Below, piece by piece: positions 46,801 to 55,690 of a stretch of 64,000 nucleotides of DNA. This DNA comes from an uncultured Sulfitobacter sp. (GTDB lineage Bacteria; Pseudomonadota; Alphaproteobacteria; Rhodobacterales; Rhodobacteraceae). Positions within the stretch are counted from its first letter, which is position 1. Every line of letters begins with the position of its first letter. The notes under the pieces were generated by a model that worked only from the letters and a program-made list of their open reading frames with translations, was not told the DNA's origin and searched no databases. The translations under genes and the position numbers were made by a program. The stretch covers positions 119,914 to 183,913 of the forward strand of contig CANMXJ010000009.1 of NCBI GenBank assembly GCA_947501805.1, given 5' to 3'.

Positions 46801-47187
46801 CTGCTGCCAACCGCCCTCAACATCAGCCATCTTGCCACGGCTCAACAACGTCGACAGCCGCGCATAAGCCTGCGCGTCACGCGGATAAGCCAGCAACTGC
46901 GTCCCGCACATCAACACCAACCGGCACCCAATCAGCGGTCGCACACATGCTTTCTTGGCCTCCGTATGAACCCGCACAACCCCGGCCAGCGTATTATGAT
47001 CCGCAATCCCAACCGCATCATAGCCCAGCACATTTGCCGTCGCCGTCAGGTCCACCGCATCCGAAGACGCCCGCAAAAACGAGAAACAACTCGCCAGCCC
47101 CAGCTCCACAAATGCGGAGGGCGGATGCCACTGAAACGGATCATCCTCCTCCAGCGTGCGCCGTTTATGTCCGTCTTGTTGTGGCAT
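43876..47187 (-). CDS. dnaE2: Error-prone DNA polymerase DnaE2
   Basis: A 1103-residue C-family polymerase of the DnaE2/ImuC class. It has an N-terminal PHP domain (ELGLASCFSFLRASS, about 27-41; GIADHNTLAGVVRVH), the polymerase core with the catalytic acidic motif PPDIDVDFEHERREEVIQY, and a C-terminal OB-fold with VSLAGLVLVRQKPGSAKGV in parts. It performs mutagenic translesion synthesis with ImuA and ImuB after SOS induction. It is the last gene of the imuA-imuB-dnaE2 operon, 60 bases after imuB. The replicative DnaE is encoded elsewhere. Confidence 0.95.
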   Translation of the reverse strand: MPQQDGHKRRTLEEDDPFQWHPPSAFVELGLASCFSFLRASSDAVDLTATANVLGYDAVGIADHNTLAGVVRVHTEAKKACVRPLIGCRLVLMCGTQLLAYPRDAQAYARLSTLLSRGKMADVEGGWQQKGETHLTLEMVAAHSEGVQLIVMPPAALAVFEAGLPRLVAALPTLKHIGAAYLYRGDDVARIGRLDRIAREHGLGILATNDVLYHGPQRRPLQDVMTCIREGRTIDTAGFLLEANAERYLKSPSEMCRLFAAWPHAVWATREVADACTFSLDDLKYEYPHEIEPEGRTAQEELERLTWEGAAKRYPDGVSPETKAIIEKEFALIRSKGIARYFLTINDIVRFAREEASPPILCQGRGSAANSAVCFCLGVTAVDPEEHDVLFERFLSEERDEPPDIDVDFEHERREEVIQYMYHKYGRERAGLCATVIHYRPRSAIREVGKAMGLSDDVTSKLAGTVWGSFEGSMGDERVKDAGMDLSDPYLRKVILLAREMTGMPRHLSQHVGGFILTERPLTEMVPIGNGAMPERSFIEWDKDDIDALGIFKVDILALGMLTCIAKCFDLLRAHYERDYDLASVPSEDVDTYDMLCAGDSLGVFQVESRAQMAMLPKLRPRTFYDLVIEVAIVRPGPIQGDMVHPFLRRRQGMEGVSYPAPGPGHPQDELLKIVGRTLGVPIFQEQAIKIAIDAAKFSPKEANELRKAMATFRSRGTIELLQQKMVGRMSERGYDPEFAQRCFDQIKGFGEYGFPESHAASFAKLVYVSSWMKCHYPAAFACALLNSQPMGFYAPAQIVRDAKEHGVEVRGVDVDFSDWDCTLEPCGGGFALRLGMRQVDGMRVEAAHRVVAARDEPFKDVADLKARAKLDRGAVRRLAAADAMRNMGIDRRQALWQAQGLKDAPALPIFEHAEAGDEGAEPVVALPVMPQAEHVVADYQTLRLSLKAHPMSFFRGSLRKKGFSCAEDLPGMRHGQKVSLAGLVLVRQKPGSAKGVCFITLEDEGGVANLVIWPKLFAHFRSVIMQARLLVVHGRVQSDGRVIHVVADRLENRTERLDDLSLERTPAITVRGDHPTHPIAGQVGGRRHPRDVRVIPKSRDFH

Positions 47188-47247
47188 GAAACACTACGGG
47201 AGGGCGGGCGGGATGCCGTGCCATGGCACGCATGTCGTCCCCGCCCT

Positions 47248-48792
47248 TCACGCGAAAATCCCCTGCAAAAACCATTCCGGATCGCCGCCGCGCCCGTCGC
47301 CCAATATCCCCTGACGGTACAACCAGAACCGCCGCCCGCCACGCACCTCGACCTTGTAGTAATCGCGCAACCGCGTCCCCGGACGGTCCCGCCACCACTC
47401 CGGCGCGATCCGCTCCGGCCCTTCGTGCCGCGCCGTCAAATAGGCCACACGCCGCCAGCGAAACCGCGCCGGAGGCCCCTCTGGCACCGCATATAAAACC
47501 GCAATTTCCTCCGCTGGATTCAACAACCGCAAGGGCCGCTCGCGCAAAATCAGAGGTGCCGCGACAACATCCCCAGCCAGCGCCGCCACACGCCTCTCGA
47601 CCCGCTCGGGCAGATGGCTCTCACACCACGCCGACCACGTGATCTTTTCCGGTCCCAGCTTTGCTGTAAGCCGGTCCAACAGTGCCGCCACATCTGCCGA
47701 AGCATCCCGCGCACCGTCCAACTGATCCTGATGCAGCGCCAGCGGTTCCACCCCCATCGCCTCCAACGTCAACAGATCAAAGCCGAACCCCGGATCAATT
47801 CCGTCCAGCTTGCCCTCCATCAACCGCACCAGATGCGCCACATCGCGTGAAGACGACGCCAGCGCCACATCACGACTGCGCCATTCCCCGTCCACACGGT
47901 AAATCGTCAACCGCAACCGCCGCGCACCCAGTTCTGCCTTTGCCATCTGCCGGCACAGGTCTGCCGCCAGCCCTTCCAGATGCGGCACCGGATCAATCAC
48001 TGGCTCTGGCAAACGTACCCGTGCCATCCACTTCACCGCATCTTCAGGCGCATTCAGCGGATCACCCAGCCGCCCCAGCGCCCGGTCCAGCAACACCAGC
48101 GGATTCAGCTCCGCCGCCATCCGCTCGAACCGCCGCATCAGTGCGACCCGTGGCACCTCCATCAACCGCCCCAGCGTTTTTAACCCCAAGCGCTGCAACA
48201 GCCGCACGGTATCCTCGCCAATCCGCAGCGCCGCCACCGGCAACGGGGCCAGCGCCACCTCCACATCATCCGGTCCGCAGATCACACCACCACCACCAAA
48301 CCGCGCCAGCATCTGTGCCGCCCCCCGCGTGGGAGCCACCGCCAGCCGTGTCGACAAGCCCTGCATCTTGAAACGCGCACCAATATCCCGCAGCATCCGC
48401 GCCTCTCCGCCAAACAGATGCGCCGCCCCTGTGATATCCAGCAGGATGCCATCCACACCATCCCGTACGGTCCACGGACACCAGCGCCGCGCCCACATCG
48501 CCACGCGATCCAACAGCTTGCGGTCCCCTTCGATATCCGCCTGTTCCACATGCAAATCAGGATGGATCGCCTGCACATCAACCACACGCGCACCTTCCAA
48601 AACACCACGCTGCACAGCTTCGACATTCATCGCATAAACCACCGGCCCATGCGTGCCCTGCGTGGCCAAAACCACCGGCACATCATCGCTGGGCAAGGTC
48701 CGCTGCTGGCTCACGATCCGCCGCCAGCGGTCCATCGCCAGATCGGGAAAGCAGACGGAAACGATCCTCGGGCCGTCGGGCTGCTGCGTCAT
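47248..48792 (-). CDS. imuB: Y-family polymerase-like protein ImuB
   Basis: A 514-residue Y-family homologue. It starts MTQQPDGPRIVSVCFPDLAMDRW; the polymerase-like palm region and little-finger domain are recognisable (VDGILLDITGAAHLFGGEARMLRDI, LGLKTLGRLMEVPRVAL). The acidic catalytic residues of active Y polymerases are not intact, as is the rule for ImuB, which works as the beta-clamp adaptor that recruits DnaE2. The ATG at 48792 lies inside the end of imuA, overlapping it by 110 bases, so translation is coupled. Confidence 0.92.
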   Translation of the reverse strand: MTQQPDGPRIVSVCFPDLAMDRWRRIVSQQRTLPSDDVPVVLATQGTHGPVVYAMNVEAVQRGVLEGARVVDVQAIHPDLHVEQADIEGDRKLLDRVAMWARRWCPWTVRDGVDGILLDITGAAHLFGGEARMLRDIGARFKMQGLSTRLAVAPTRGAAQMLARFGGGGVICGPDDVEVALAPLPVAALRIGEDTVRLLQRLGLKTLGRLMEVPRVALMRRFERMAAELNPLVLLDRALGRLGDPLNAPEDAVKWMARVRLPEPVIDPVPHLEGLAADLCRQMAKAELGARRLRLTIYRVDGEWRSRDVALASSSRDVAHLVRLMEGKLDGIDPGFGFDLLTLEAMGVEPLALHQDQLDGARDASADVAALLDRLTAKLGPEKITWSAWCESHLPERVERRVAALAGDVVAAPLILRERPLRLLNPAEEIAVLYAVPEGPPARFRWRRVAYLTARHEGPERIAPEWWRDRPGTRLRDYYKVEVRGGRRFWLYRQGILGDGRGGDPEWFLQGIFA

Positions 48793-49405
48793 GCCGCGCC
48801 TCCCATGTGCCAGGCGCACGCCCACGGGCGCGAAACAGCTCCGCTTCCCACACCGGCGCACCCGGCGCGGCAGTATTCCAGCGATGTACATCCGATGGCA
48901 GGGACGACACCCGCCAGCGTTCCCGCGCCGCAGACAACGCTCCGTGATCGCCGGATCGGATCAACCACACCGGCACATTTGCCGCCTCTGCCCGCAGCGC
49001 CAACCGCTTGGTCGCGGTAAAGCTCAACACCTCGGGTGCACCATGAATTTCGCCCACCACCGCTGACAGCCCGGCACAAGCAGCGCCCTCTTCCATCGCC
49101 CACAGCACGTCGCGCGGATGGCTGACCTCGACCCGCAGCACCTGCCCTTTGAAGCCGAACTGCCGCAACGCGGGCCCGTACAAGCGCCCGTTCTCGCGCC
49201 GCGCCAACCGGTCGCTGACCCACAGTACTGGCGCGTCGCTGTCGGGCAGGCAAGACAGCACAAACCCCGTCACCGCCCCGTCGAACGGCCCGCCCGACAC
49301 CACATCGCGCAGCACCGCATCCCCACCATTTGGCGCAGGGACGTCTTGAACCAGACGTTTGGTGGACAGTGAAATCACCTGCCCCAAGGGAGAATCGGGT
49401 ATCAT
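48683..49405 (-). CDS. imuA: ImuA-type SOS mutagenesis protein
   Basis: A 240-residue RecA-like protein lacking a normal Walker A loop, with VTGFVLSCLPDSDAPVLWVSDRLARRENGRLYGPAL and the segment AMEEGAACAGLSAVVGEI typical of alphaproteobacterial ImuA. It is the accessory factor of the ImuABC mutasome. The ATG at 49405 (MIPDSPLGQV) is used. The C-terminal 35 residues are very rich in Arg and Asp and overlap imuB. A LexA box is centred about 20 bases upstream. Confidence 0.9.
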   Translation of the reverse strand: MIPDSPLGQVISLSTKRLVQDVPAPNGGDAVLRDVVSGGPFDGAVTGFVLSCLPDSDAPVLWVSDRLARRENGRLYGPALRQFGFKGQVLRVEVSHPRDVLWAMEEGAACAGLSAVVGEIHGAPEVLSFTATKRLALRAEAANVPVWLIRSGDHGALSAARERWRVSSLPSDVHRWNTAAPGAPVWEAELFRARGRAPGTWEARHDAAARRPEDRFRLLSRSGDGPLAADREPAADLAQR

Positions 49406-49418
49406 GCATCTCTCCATT

Positions 49419-49433
49419 GTTCATGTTTTGTTC
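49419..49433. promoter_or_regulatory. LexA (SOS) box of the imuA-imuB-dnaE2 operon
   Basis: GTTCATGTTTTGTTC, an exact match to the alphaproteobacterial LexA consensus GTTC-N7-GTTC, 13 bases upstream of the imuA start. Repression by LexA and induction by DNA damage are expected. Confidence 0.9.
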
Positions 49434-49509
49434 TATTTGTGAAGATAGCCTAACAGCTCATTCATTTCCAGCGGGTGTTTTTTATTTTATGCCTGTCCAG
49501 AAAAAGCGC

Positions 49510-49992
49510 CTAGCGTGCCAGCTTGCGGCCCAACCGCTTTTCCAGCAAATCCCGCGTATGGCCAACCAACTTGTCGAGGATCGTATCAAGTGCGGCAACC
49601 TCTTCCGCGGTGAGGGGTACCAGAATGCGCTCGTTACTGCGCATCACCTCTTCAAAAACGCGCGTATAAAGCCTATTGCCCGCCTTTGTGATCACCAAGG
49701 CAATCGCCCGCCCATCATCCAGGTCGGGTGTATTCCGGATCAACCCTTTGTTCAAAAGCGACTTTATCACCCGGCTGGTCTGGCTCTTGTCCATCAACAG
49801 CAAATCCGACATCTCCCCTGCACGCGATGGTGCACGGGCTTTGACCAAAGCCAAAAGACGCCATTCATTCAAGCTCAGATCAAAGAGCCGCTCTGACCAA
49901 TGTTCCCCCGCACGCTCCCCAATGGCGACCAGCAATTGCAGTCGAAAGGTGATCACGTCCTCAATCGTTTCAACGGGGGGATGTTTCATCAT
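49510..49992 (-). CDS. MarR family transcriptional regulator
   Basis: A 160-residue MarR protein. The winged helix-turn-helix (about 40-110) contains LSLNEWRLLALVKARAPSRAGEMSDLLLMDKSQTSRVIKSLLNKGLI and the wing DLDDGRAIALVITKAG in parts, with dimerisation helices at both ends. The ligand is unknown. It is divergent from the DEAD-box helicase gene. It ends 91 bases upstream of the imuA start on the same strand but is separated from it by the LexA box. Confidence 0.9.
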   Translation of the reverse strand: MMKHPPVETIEDVITFRLQLLVAIGERAGEHWSERLFDLSLNEWRLLALVKARAPSRAGEMSDLLLMDKSQTSRVIKSLLNKGLIRNTPDLDDGRAIALVITKAGNRLYTRVFEEVMRSNERILVPLTAEEVAALDTILDKLVGHTRDLLEKRLGRKLAR

Positions 49993-50178
49993 GCACTCGA
50001 TTTAATCAATCTGCATTCAAGACTTACCATGCCACACAAATCCACGCAAATGAGGCCACGTGGAAAAATGATGTACATTCGGTGACGAAGGGCTTACCGA
50101 CAGCCCAAATTCATGCGTTGGCCCCCGCCCGACGCTCTTGCTGCTTACGGCAAGCACTCTCAAGACAGGAAATGACCC

Positions 50179-52284
50179 GTGATCCAGACAATCGCAGATG
50201 CGCTTGCCGCCCAAGGCTATGACAAACTGACCGCCGTGCAAGAGGCCGTCACCGATCCCGCACTGGCAGAGGCTGACCTGCTGGTTTCAGCCCAGACAGG
50301 TTCGGGCAAAACAGTCGCTTTCGGCATGGCCATTGCGCCAACGCTGTTGGGTGAGGACACCCGTTTCGGCCCCGCCAATTCCCCCCTTGCATTGGTCATC
50401 GCACCAACCCGCGAACTGGCGATGCAGGTCGCACGCGAATTGACGTGGCTTTATGGCAAAACAGGTGCCATCGTCACAACTTGCGTTGGCGGCATGGACC
50501 AGCGGACAGAACGCCGCGCATTGGATCGTGGCGCACATGTTGTCGTGGCCACACCCGGCCGCCTATGTGACCACATCAAACGCAACAACATCGACCTAAG
50601 CGAGTTGCGCGCCGTGATCCTCGACGAAGCCGACGAAATGCTCGACATGGGTTTTCGCGACGAGTTGGAGTTCATCCTCGATGAAGCCCCGGAAGACCGC
50701 CGCACATTGATGTTCTCGGCCACCGTGCCAGCCGCCATTGCCAAGCTGGCGAAATCCTATCAAAAAGACGCCAAACGGATCGAAACCTTCAGCGAAGCGA
50801 AACAGCACGCCGACATCGAATACCGCGCCTTGCAGGTCCATCCACGTGACACCGAAAACGCGATCATCAACGTGCTGCGGTTCTACGAGGCCAAGAACGC
50901 CATTGTGTTTTGCAACACCCGCGCCGCCGTGACCCGCCTAACCACCAAATTCACCAACCGTGGATTTTCCGTTGTGGCACTCTCCGGTGAGCTGTCGCAA
51001 TCCGAACGCACCAACGCCCTGCAAGCCCTGCGTGATGGCCGTGCGCGCGTCTGTGTCGCCACCGATGTGGCCGCACGCGGCATCGACCTGCCGAATCTGG
51101 AGTTGGTGATCCACGCCGATCTACCCTCAAACGCCGACACATTGCTGCACCGCTCTGGCCGGACAGGTCGCGCAGGGCGCAAAGGCGTTTCTGCCCTGAT
51201 CGTCCCTGCCAAGATGAAGACAAAGGCCAGCCGCCTGCTCGGTTGGGCGAAACTTTCCGCCACATGGGATTCCGCTCCTTCCGCTGCCGAAGTCATGGCC
51301 GCAGATGAAGAACGCCTGTTGTCTGATCCCGCGTGGTCGAACCCTGCGCCCGATGATGCGGCCGGTTTTGTGACCTCTCTGACCGAGAAGTTCACGCCCG
51401 AACAACTCGCCACCGCATTTGTAAACCTCTACCGCGCCCGTGCCTCCGCCCCCGAAGACCTCACCGATCCGGGCACCAAAGACGATCGCCCGCGCCCGTC
51501 CTTCGGACCCTCCGTCTGGTTCTCCGTCTCAACGGGTCGCAACACAGGGGCGGAGCCACGCACATTGCTGCCGATGCTCTGCCGCATGGGCGATCTGACC
51601 AAAGACGACATCGGCGCGATCCGCGTGCAACAAGACCACAGCTTTGTGGAAATCCTCGAAAGCTCGGCCCAGAAATTCACCAACGCTTTGGGCGCAGACA
51701 TGAAGGTCGAGGACGGCGCGGTTGTCACCAAACTGGACAAAGCCCCTGACCTGCCCCGCGGCAGACCGGACCGTGGCCCGAAACCGGATCGCGGCCCCCG
51801 TCCTGACCGTGGTCCGCGCCCTGATCGGGGGCCAAAGCCACCGCGCAAATCAAACTATGATCCAGACACCACTCCTGCACCGCGCAAACCACGCCCGGCC
51901 CCCGCAGAAGCTGGAGAAGCGCGCGTCGAGAAGCCAAAATTCGAGAAGCCTGCATACAAGAAAACCGACAAGGCCAAGGACGGTCGCCCACCAAAGTCCC
52001 ACAAGACAGAGCGCACACCGATGAAACCCGGTGCCGCGCCAAAGCCAAAGCGGGACGGAGACGCCCCGGCCAAACCAAAGGCCAAAGCCGTGTGGAAAAA
52101 GGACGGCCCCAAGAGCGATAAACCCAAAGGTGGCAAACCGTTCAAGCCACGTGAAGAAGCAGCAGGCACCGGTGGTGCATCAAAGTACAAACGTGCCTCT
52201 GACCCGTCCAAGCGCTTCTCGCCTCCAGGCAAGGGTGGCGGCAAGCCAAAAGGCAAAGCGACAACACCGCGCAAAAGCAAGTAA
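50179..52284 (+). CDS. DEAD-box RNA helicase with long basic C-terminal tail
   Basis: A 701-residue helicase. Motif I is AQTGSGKT (38-45), motif II DEAD (149-152), motif III SAT (180-182) and motif VI HRSGRTGRAGRKG (about 327-339). A DbpA/CsdA-type RNA-binding domain follows at about 440-525. The last 170 residues are Lys/Pro/Arg-rich, with repeats of the unit RPDRGP (about 540-560), and are probably disordered and RNA-binding. It likely remodels rRNA or mRNA structure, in the manner of DeaD. The start is GTG at 50179 behind AGGAAATGACCC. A strong terminator follows. Confidence 0.93.
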   Translation: MIQTIADALAAQGYDKLTAVQEAVTDPALAEADLLVSAQTGSGKTVAFGMAIAPTLLGEDTRFGPANSPLALVIAPTRELAMQVARELTWLYGKTGAIVTTCVGGMDQRTERRALDRGAHVVVATPGRLCDHIKRNNIDLSELRAVILDEADEMLDMGFRDELEFILDEAPEDRRTLMFSATVPAAIAKLAKSYQKDAKRIETFSEAKQHADIEYRALQVHPRDTENAIINVLRFYEAKNAIVFCNTRAAVTRLTTKFTNRGFSVVALSGELSQSERTNALQALRDGRARVCVATDVAARGIDLPNLELVIHADLPSNADTLLHRSGRTGRAGRKGVSALIVPAKMKTKASRLLGWAKLSATWDSAPSAAEVMAADEERLLSDPAWSNPAPDDAAGFVTSLTEKFTPEQLATAFVNLYRARASAPEDLTDPGTKDDRPRPSFGPSVWFSVSTGRNTGAEPRTLLPMLCRMGDLTKDDIGAIRVQQDHSFVEILESSAQKFTNALGADMKVEDGAVVTKLDKAPDLPRGRPDRGPKPDRGPRPDRGPRPDRGPKPPRKSNYDPDTTPAPRKPRPAPAEAGEARVEKPKFEKPAYKKTDKAKDGRPPKSHKTERTPMKPGAAPKPKRDGDAPAKPKAKAVWKKDGPKSDKPKGGKPFKPREEAAGTGGASKYKRASDPSKRFSPPGKGGGKPKGKATTPRKSK

Positions 52285-52361
52285 CGCCCGCGTAAGGGAG
52301 CGGAAACTTTCAATCTTCCGACCGCTTTCTTTGAAAGAAGGCATCACCACACACCAACAAG

Positions 52362-52396
52362 AAAACGCCGGGGTCAGTCCCCGGCGTTTTCTTTTT
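52362..52396 (+). terminator. Rho-independent terminator of the DEAD-box helicase gene
   Basis: A perfect 12-bp stem (52362-52373 with 52379-52390) and 5-base loop followed by CTTTTTT. Confidence 0.92.
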
Positions 52397-52465
52397 TGGC
52401 TGATCTTTCAAATTTCTAGAGGTGGAGCAAACTAACCAACCCCTGTGCTCCGCCCGCAAAGGGTA

Positions 52466-52488
52466 CAAACGCTCCACCGGAGCGTTTG
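52466..52488 (-). terminator. Hairpin after tauC
   Basis: A perfect 10-bp stem (52466-52475 with 52479-52488) closing a 3-base loop, 17 bases downstream of the tauC stop. The following tract on the minus strand has only a short T-run. Confidence 0.5.
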
Positions 52489-52504
52489 CTGAGCGTAGCT
52501 CGGA

Positions 52505-53773
52505 CTACCCTTTGCCCTTCCACGGCACCAAGAACTTCTCGGCCGCGCGCATCAGCATATCAATGCCAAAGCCGATCACGCCAATCAAAATGATACCCAT
52601 GATCACGATGTCAGTGTTCTGGAACTTGGATGCAGTCATGATCATCATACCCGCACCCTGTTCCGCCGCGACCAGTTCCGCCGCAACAACAGTACCCCAA
52701 CAAACACCCATTGCCACACGCGCGCCGGTAAAGATCTCCGGCAAGCTATTGGGGATGATAACGTGACGCATGATCTGCCACTTTGACGCACCCAATGAAT
52801 AGGCCGCATGCACTTTAGAAATTTTGACACCAGACACACCGGAACGCGCCGCAATCGCCATGATCCACAGGGCCGCAAGGAACAGCAGGATGATCTTACC
52901 TGCCTCCCCGATACCCGCCCAAATGATCACAAGCGGGATCAAGGCAAGTGGCGGCACAGGGCGCATAAACTCCACAATCGGATCAAACCATCCGCGGAAC
53001 CAGTTGCTCAAACCCATCGCATAGCCAAGCGGAATACCGACAATCGCCCCCAGCAAGAAGCCAAGCACAACGCGAAACAACGAAAAACCTAAATGCTCTA
53101 ACAGCGTGAAATTCCGGAAGCCTTCCGAGGCAATCTGCAACGAGCGCGTCCAGACTTTTTCAGGCGCAGGCAAATACAACGGCTCCATCTGCCAACCCCG
53201 CGAAGGCGCGAAGTTCGGCGTGCCCTTGTCGGACAATGTCACCGTACCATTTGCCGTTTTCACCGTCTGACCGGGCGCAATCTTTTTGCCGTCAATGGCG
53301 ATCACCTTTGCGCCGTCTTTCTTGGTCAGCTCGTCGTTCTTGTCGACGCCGACCAAACCCGAACGCCACTGCGCAATCGCAATCACGTCATTCTTGGCGA
53401 ATCCGTCACCGGGTTCTACCTCAGGCAGATCAACCGTTTCACCGCGCGGACGCACGACAACCGTCACCGTTGCATCATCAGGGGCCTGCCCCTCGACCTG
53501 CGCGGTGTAGGTAAACGTCGTTGTGCCCTCAAACGGCGCTGGCGCATGCAGAAACTTTGGCAACAGGCTGGACCCTGTGAAAATCCCCCACATCAGGAAA
53601 ATCGTGAGGATCGAAATGATGCCGGCCGCACGGTTGGGCTTTACGGCACTTTCATCCCCAAAAGTCACAGTCTTGAGCGAGGTATAGTCCTTGGTGCCCG
53701 CCCCCTGCACCACTTTGGTGACAATGAAAAAAGCGGCGACAAAAATCAGGACGTAAATCAGCAGAGGGATCAT
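52505..53773 (-). CDS. tauC: Taurine ABC transporter permease TauC, enlarged by an insertion
   Basis: A 422-residue permease, about 150 residues longer than usual TauC. Two hydrophobic segments (about 5-24 and 50-68) are followed by an insertion rich in beta strands and free of hydrophobic helices (about 75-205; TTTFTYTAQVEGQAPDDATVT onward), then the ordinary SsuC/TauC core with the EAA loop AAYSLGASKWQIMRHVIIPNSLPEI. The insertion should face the periplasm. It overlaps tauB by four bases (ATGA) and lies in the tauABC operon for taurine import. Confidence 0.92.
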   Translation of the reverse strand: MIPLLIYVLIFVAAFFIVTKVVQGAGTKDYTSLKTVTFGDESAVKPNRAAGIISILTIFLMWGIFTGSSLLPKFLHAPAPFEGTTTFTYTAQVEGQAPDDATVTVVVRPRGETVDLPEVEPGDGFAKNDVIAIAQWRSGLVGVDKNDELTKKDGAKVIAIDGKKIAPGQTVKTANGTVTLSDKGTPNFAPSRGWQMEPLYLPAPEKVWTRSLQIASEGFRNFTLLEHLGFSLFRVVLGFLLGAIVGIPLGYAMGLSNWFRGWFDPIVEFMRPVPPLALIPLVIIWAGIGEAGKIILLFLAALWIMAIAARSGVSGVKISKVHAAYSLGASKWQIMRHVIIPNSLPEIFTGARVAMGVCWGTVVAAELVAAEQGAGMMIMTASKFQNTDIVIMGIILIGVIGFGIDMLMRAAEKFLVPWKGKG

Positions 53774-54576
53774 GCCGCGTCCTCCTTGGTGCCCATAATC
53801 TCTTCTTCCATATCCCAGATCATGTTCAGGATCTCTTCACGCCGTGGCCCAAACTCTGGATGCTTCTTCACTTCCCGCAAATCTGCGTTCACACCCATTT
53901 CGGCAAACGGCAGACGGTATTCCTTGTGAATACGCCCCGGACGCGGTGCCATCACGATCAGACGTTCACCCAGCAACAAAGCCTCTTCAACCGAGTGGGT
54001 GATCAGAATGATCGTTTTGCCGGTCTCTTTCCAAAGTTTCAAAACCAGGCTCTGCATCTTCTCCCGCGTCAACGCATCCAGCGCGCCAAGCGGTTCATCC
54101 ATCAAAATCACATCCGGGTCATTGGCCAGACAGCGGGCCAAAGCCACACGCTGCTGCATACCACCGGAAAGCTCGTAAACAGCCTTTTCCTTGAAATCCT
54201 GCAAACCAACCACATCCAGCAGGTGATCCACGATCTCTTTCTTGTTCGCCTTTGGCATACCCTTCATTGAAGGACCAAAACCAACGTTCTCGCGCACAGA
54301 CATCCATTCAAACAGCGCGCCTTGCTGGAACACCATGCCGCGTTCCGCATCCGGTCCGCTGATCGTATGGCCGTTCAGTGTCATCACACCGCTTGTCGGT
54401 GCCAGAAAGCCCGCGACAATGTTCAACAGTGTTGTCTTGCCACAGCCTGACGGCCCCAGCACGCTCAGCAACTCGCCTGCTTTCAGATCAATCGACACAT
54501 CCTGCAACGCTTGCACCGATCCGCCACCCGGCAGATCAAAGCGCATCGATAGTTTATCAATGTTAAGTCCGGTCAT
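53770..54576 (-). CDS. tauB: Taurine ABC transporter ATP-binding protein TauB
   Basis: A 268-residue ABC ATPase. Motifs are Walker A GPSGCGKTT (about 40-48), the Q-loop in MVFQQGALFEW, signature LSGGMQQR, Walker B VILMDEP and the switch histidine in LITHS. The C-terminus is charged (DMEEEIMGTKEDAA). It energises TauC for uptake of taurine bound by TauA. The ATG at 54576 is preferred (MTGLNIDKLSM); an ATG five codons earlier has its ribosome site too close. It lies 109 bases after tauA. Confidence 0.94.
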   Translation of the reverse strand: MTGLNIDKLSMRFDLPGGGSVQALQDVSIDLKAGELLSVLGPSGCGKTTLLNIVAGFLAPTSGVMTLNGHTISGPDAERGMVFQQGALFEWMSVRENVGFGPSMKGMPKANKKEIVDHLLDVVGLQDFKEKAVYELSGGMQQRVALARCLANDPDVILMDEPLGALDALTREKMQSLVLKLWKETGKTIILITHSVEEALLLGERLIVMAPRPGRIHKEYRLPFAEMGVNADLREVKKHPEFGPRREEILNMIWDMEEEIMGTKEDAA

Positions 54577-54685
54577 ATTTTGCTGTCCCATCCCTGTCAG
54601 GGCTATAAACGGATGGGGTTTTCCCCACCTCAATTTGGTTGGCTGGAAAGGGTGCGGCCCCGACGAAGGGCCGCACCAGACGGGT

Positions 54686-55690
54686 TTACATGCCCTTGGC
54701 AGCTTTCAGAGGTGCTGTGTTGACGGCACCTTCATAGCTGTCGAGCGCTGCGTCGATAGAACCGGCGGTCACAAACACATCGGCCACACCTTTCATAAAT
54801 GTTGCCGCGTTGCCGCCCAACCATGTCTCGGACAGCTGATCGTCAACACTTGGGAACTTCATGGTGGCAATTGCAGACTTCGCCGCATCCATGTCCATAC
54901 CGGACTGCTCCGCAATTACGGCCAGCATTTCGTCGCCACCGGCACCGGAATTCCACTTTTCATTAGCGGCTGCTGTGATCGCAAGGAACTTCGTCAACTC
55001 TTCGCCATTCTCGGCTGCATAGGCCGCAGGTACAGTTGTGACGTCGAATACCAGAATGCCCAGTGCCTCTTTTTCGTCACCGGTCAAAAGCACGTTGCCG
55101 TACTCTTTCATGCGACCCAGACCACCACCATAACCACATGCGAAATCAACCGCTTTCTGGCTCAGTGCTGCAGCACCTTCTGGTGGTGCCATGTCAACAA
55201 CGGACAGGGTTGAAACGTCGATGCCAAAGTGATCCATCTGACGCAGGAAACCGTAGTGTGCAGCGGTCCCCAGTGGCACGGCAACCTTCTTGCCAGCCAA
55301 CTCGCCTGCAGAATCCTTGTCGATTTCCAGATCGGCATGCACAACGCAGTTGTCGTTGTCAGAATAGGACACGGCCACGTCGACAACCTGAATGTCCTGA
55401 CCACCGGAAGCGGCTACAACGAAGGGCGGCACACCTTGGCTGACGGAAATCTGCACGTCACCGGACGCCATCGCGGCGGACATTGCTGTACCGGTCTCGA
55501 AGGACACCCAGTTGATTTTCTTGCCCAGCGCTTCTTCGTACTTGCCTTCGGCCTTGGCCGCGAGGAATGGCATCGGCCACTCAAGGAAATACGCAACGGT
55601 GATTTCACCGTGGCCATCGGCCATTGCCGCCTGACCTGTCATCGCCATGACGGCACCGGCCACAAAGCCTGTTACTGTTTTCTTGATCAT
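54686..55690 (-). CDS. tauA: Taurine ABC transporter substrate-binding protein TauA
   Basis: A 334-residue periplasmic binding protein. The signal peptide is residues 1-24 (MIKKTVTGFVAGAVMAMTGQAAMADG, cut near ADG). The mature part is an NMT1/SsuA-type fold: VAYFLEWPMPF, SFETGTAMSAAMASGDVQISVSQG in parts, and LGTAAHYGFLRQMDHFGI. It captures taurine for TauBC. The ATG at 55690 follows GGAGAACATA. It is the first gene of tauABC, and its promoter should lie in 55691-56049. Confidence 0.94.
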   Translation of the reverse strand: MIKKTVTGFVAGAVMAMTGQAAMADGHGEITVAYFLEWPMPFLAAKAEGKYEEALGKKINWVSFETGTAMSAAMASGDVQISVSQGVPPFVVAASGGQDIQVVDVAVSYSDNDNCVVHADLEIDKDSAGELAGKKVAVPLGTAAHYGFLRQMDHFGIDVSTLSVVDMAPPEGAAALSQKAVDFACGYGGGLGRMKEYGNVLLTGDEKEALGILVFDVTTVPAAYAAENGEELTKFLAITAAANEKWNSGAGGDEMLAVIAEQSGMDMDAAKSAIATMKFPSVDDQLSETWLGGNAATFMKGVADVFVTAGSIDAALDSYEGAVNTAPLKAAKGM

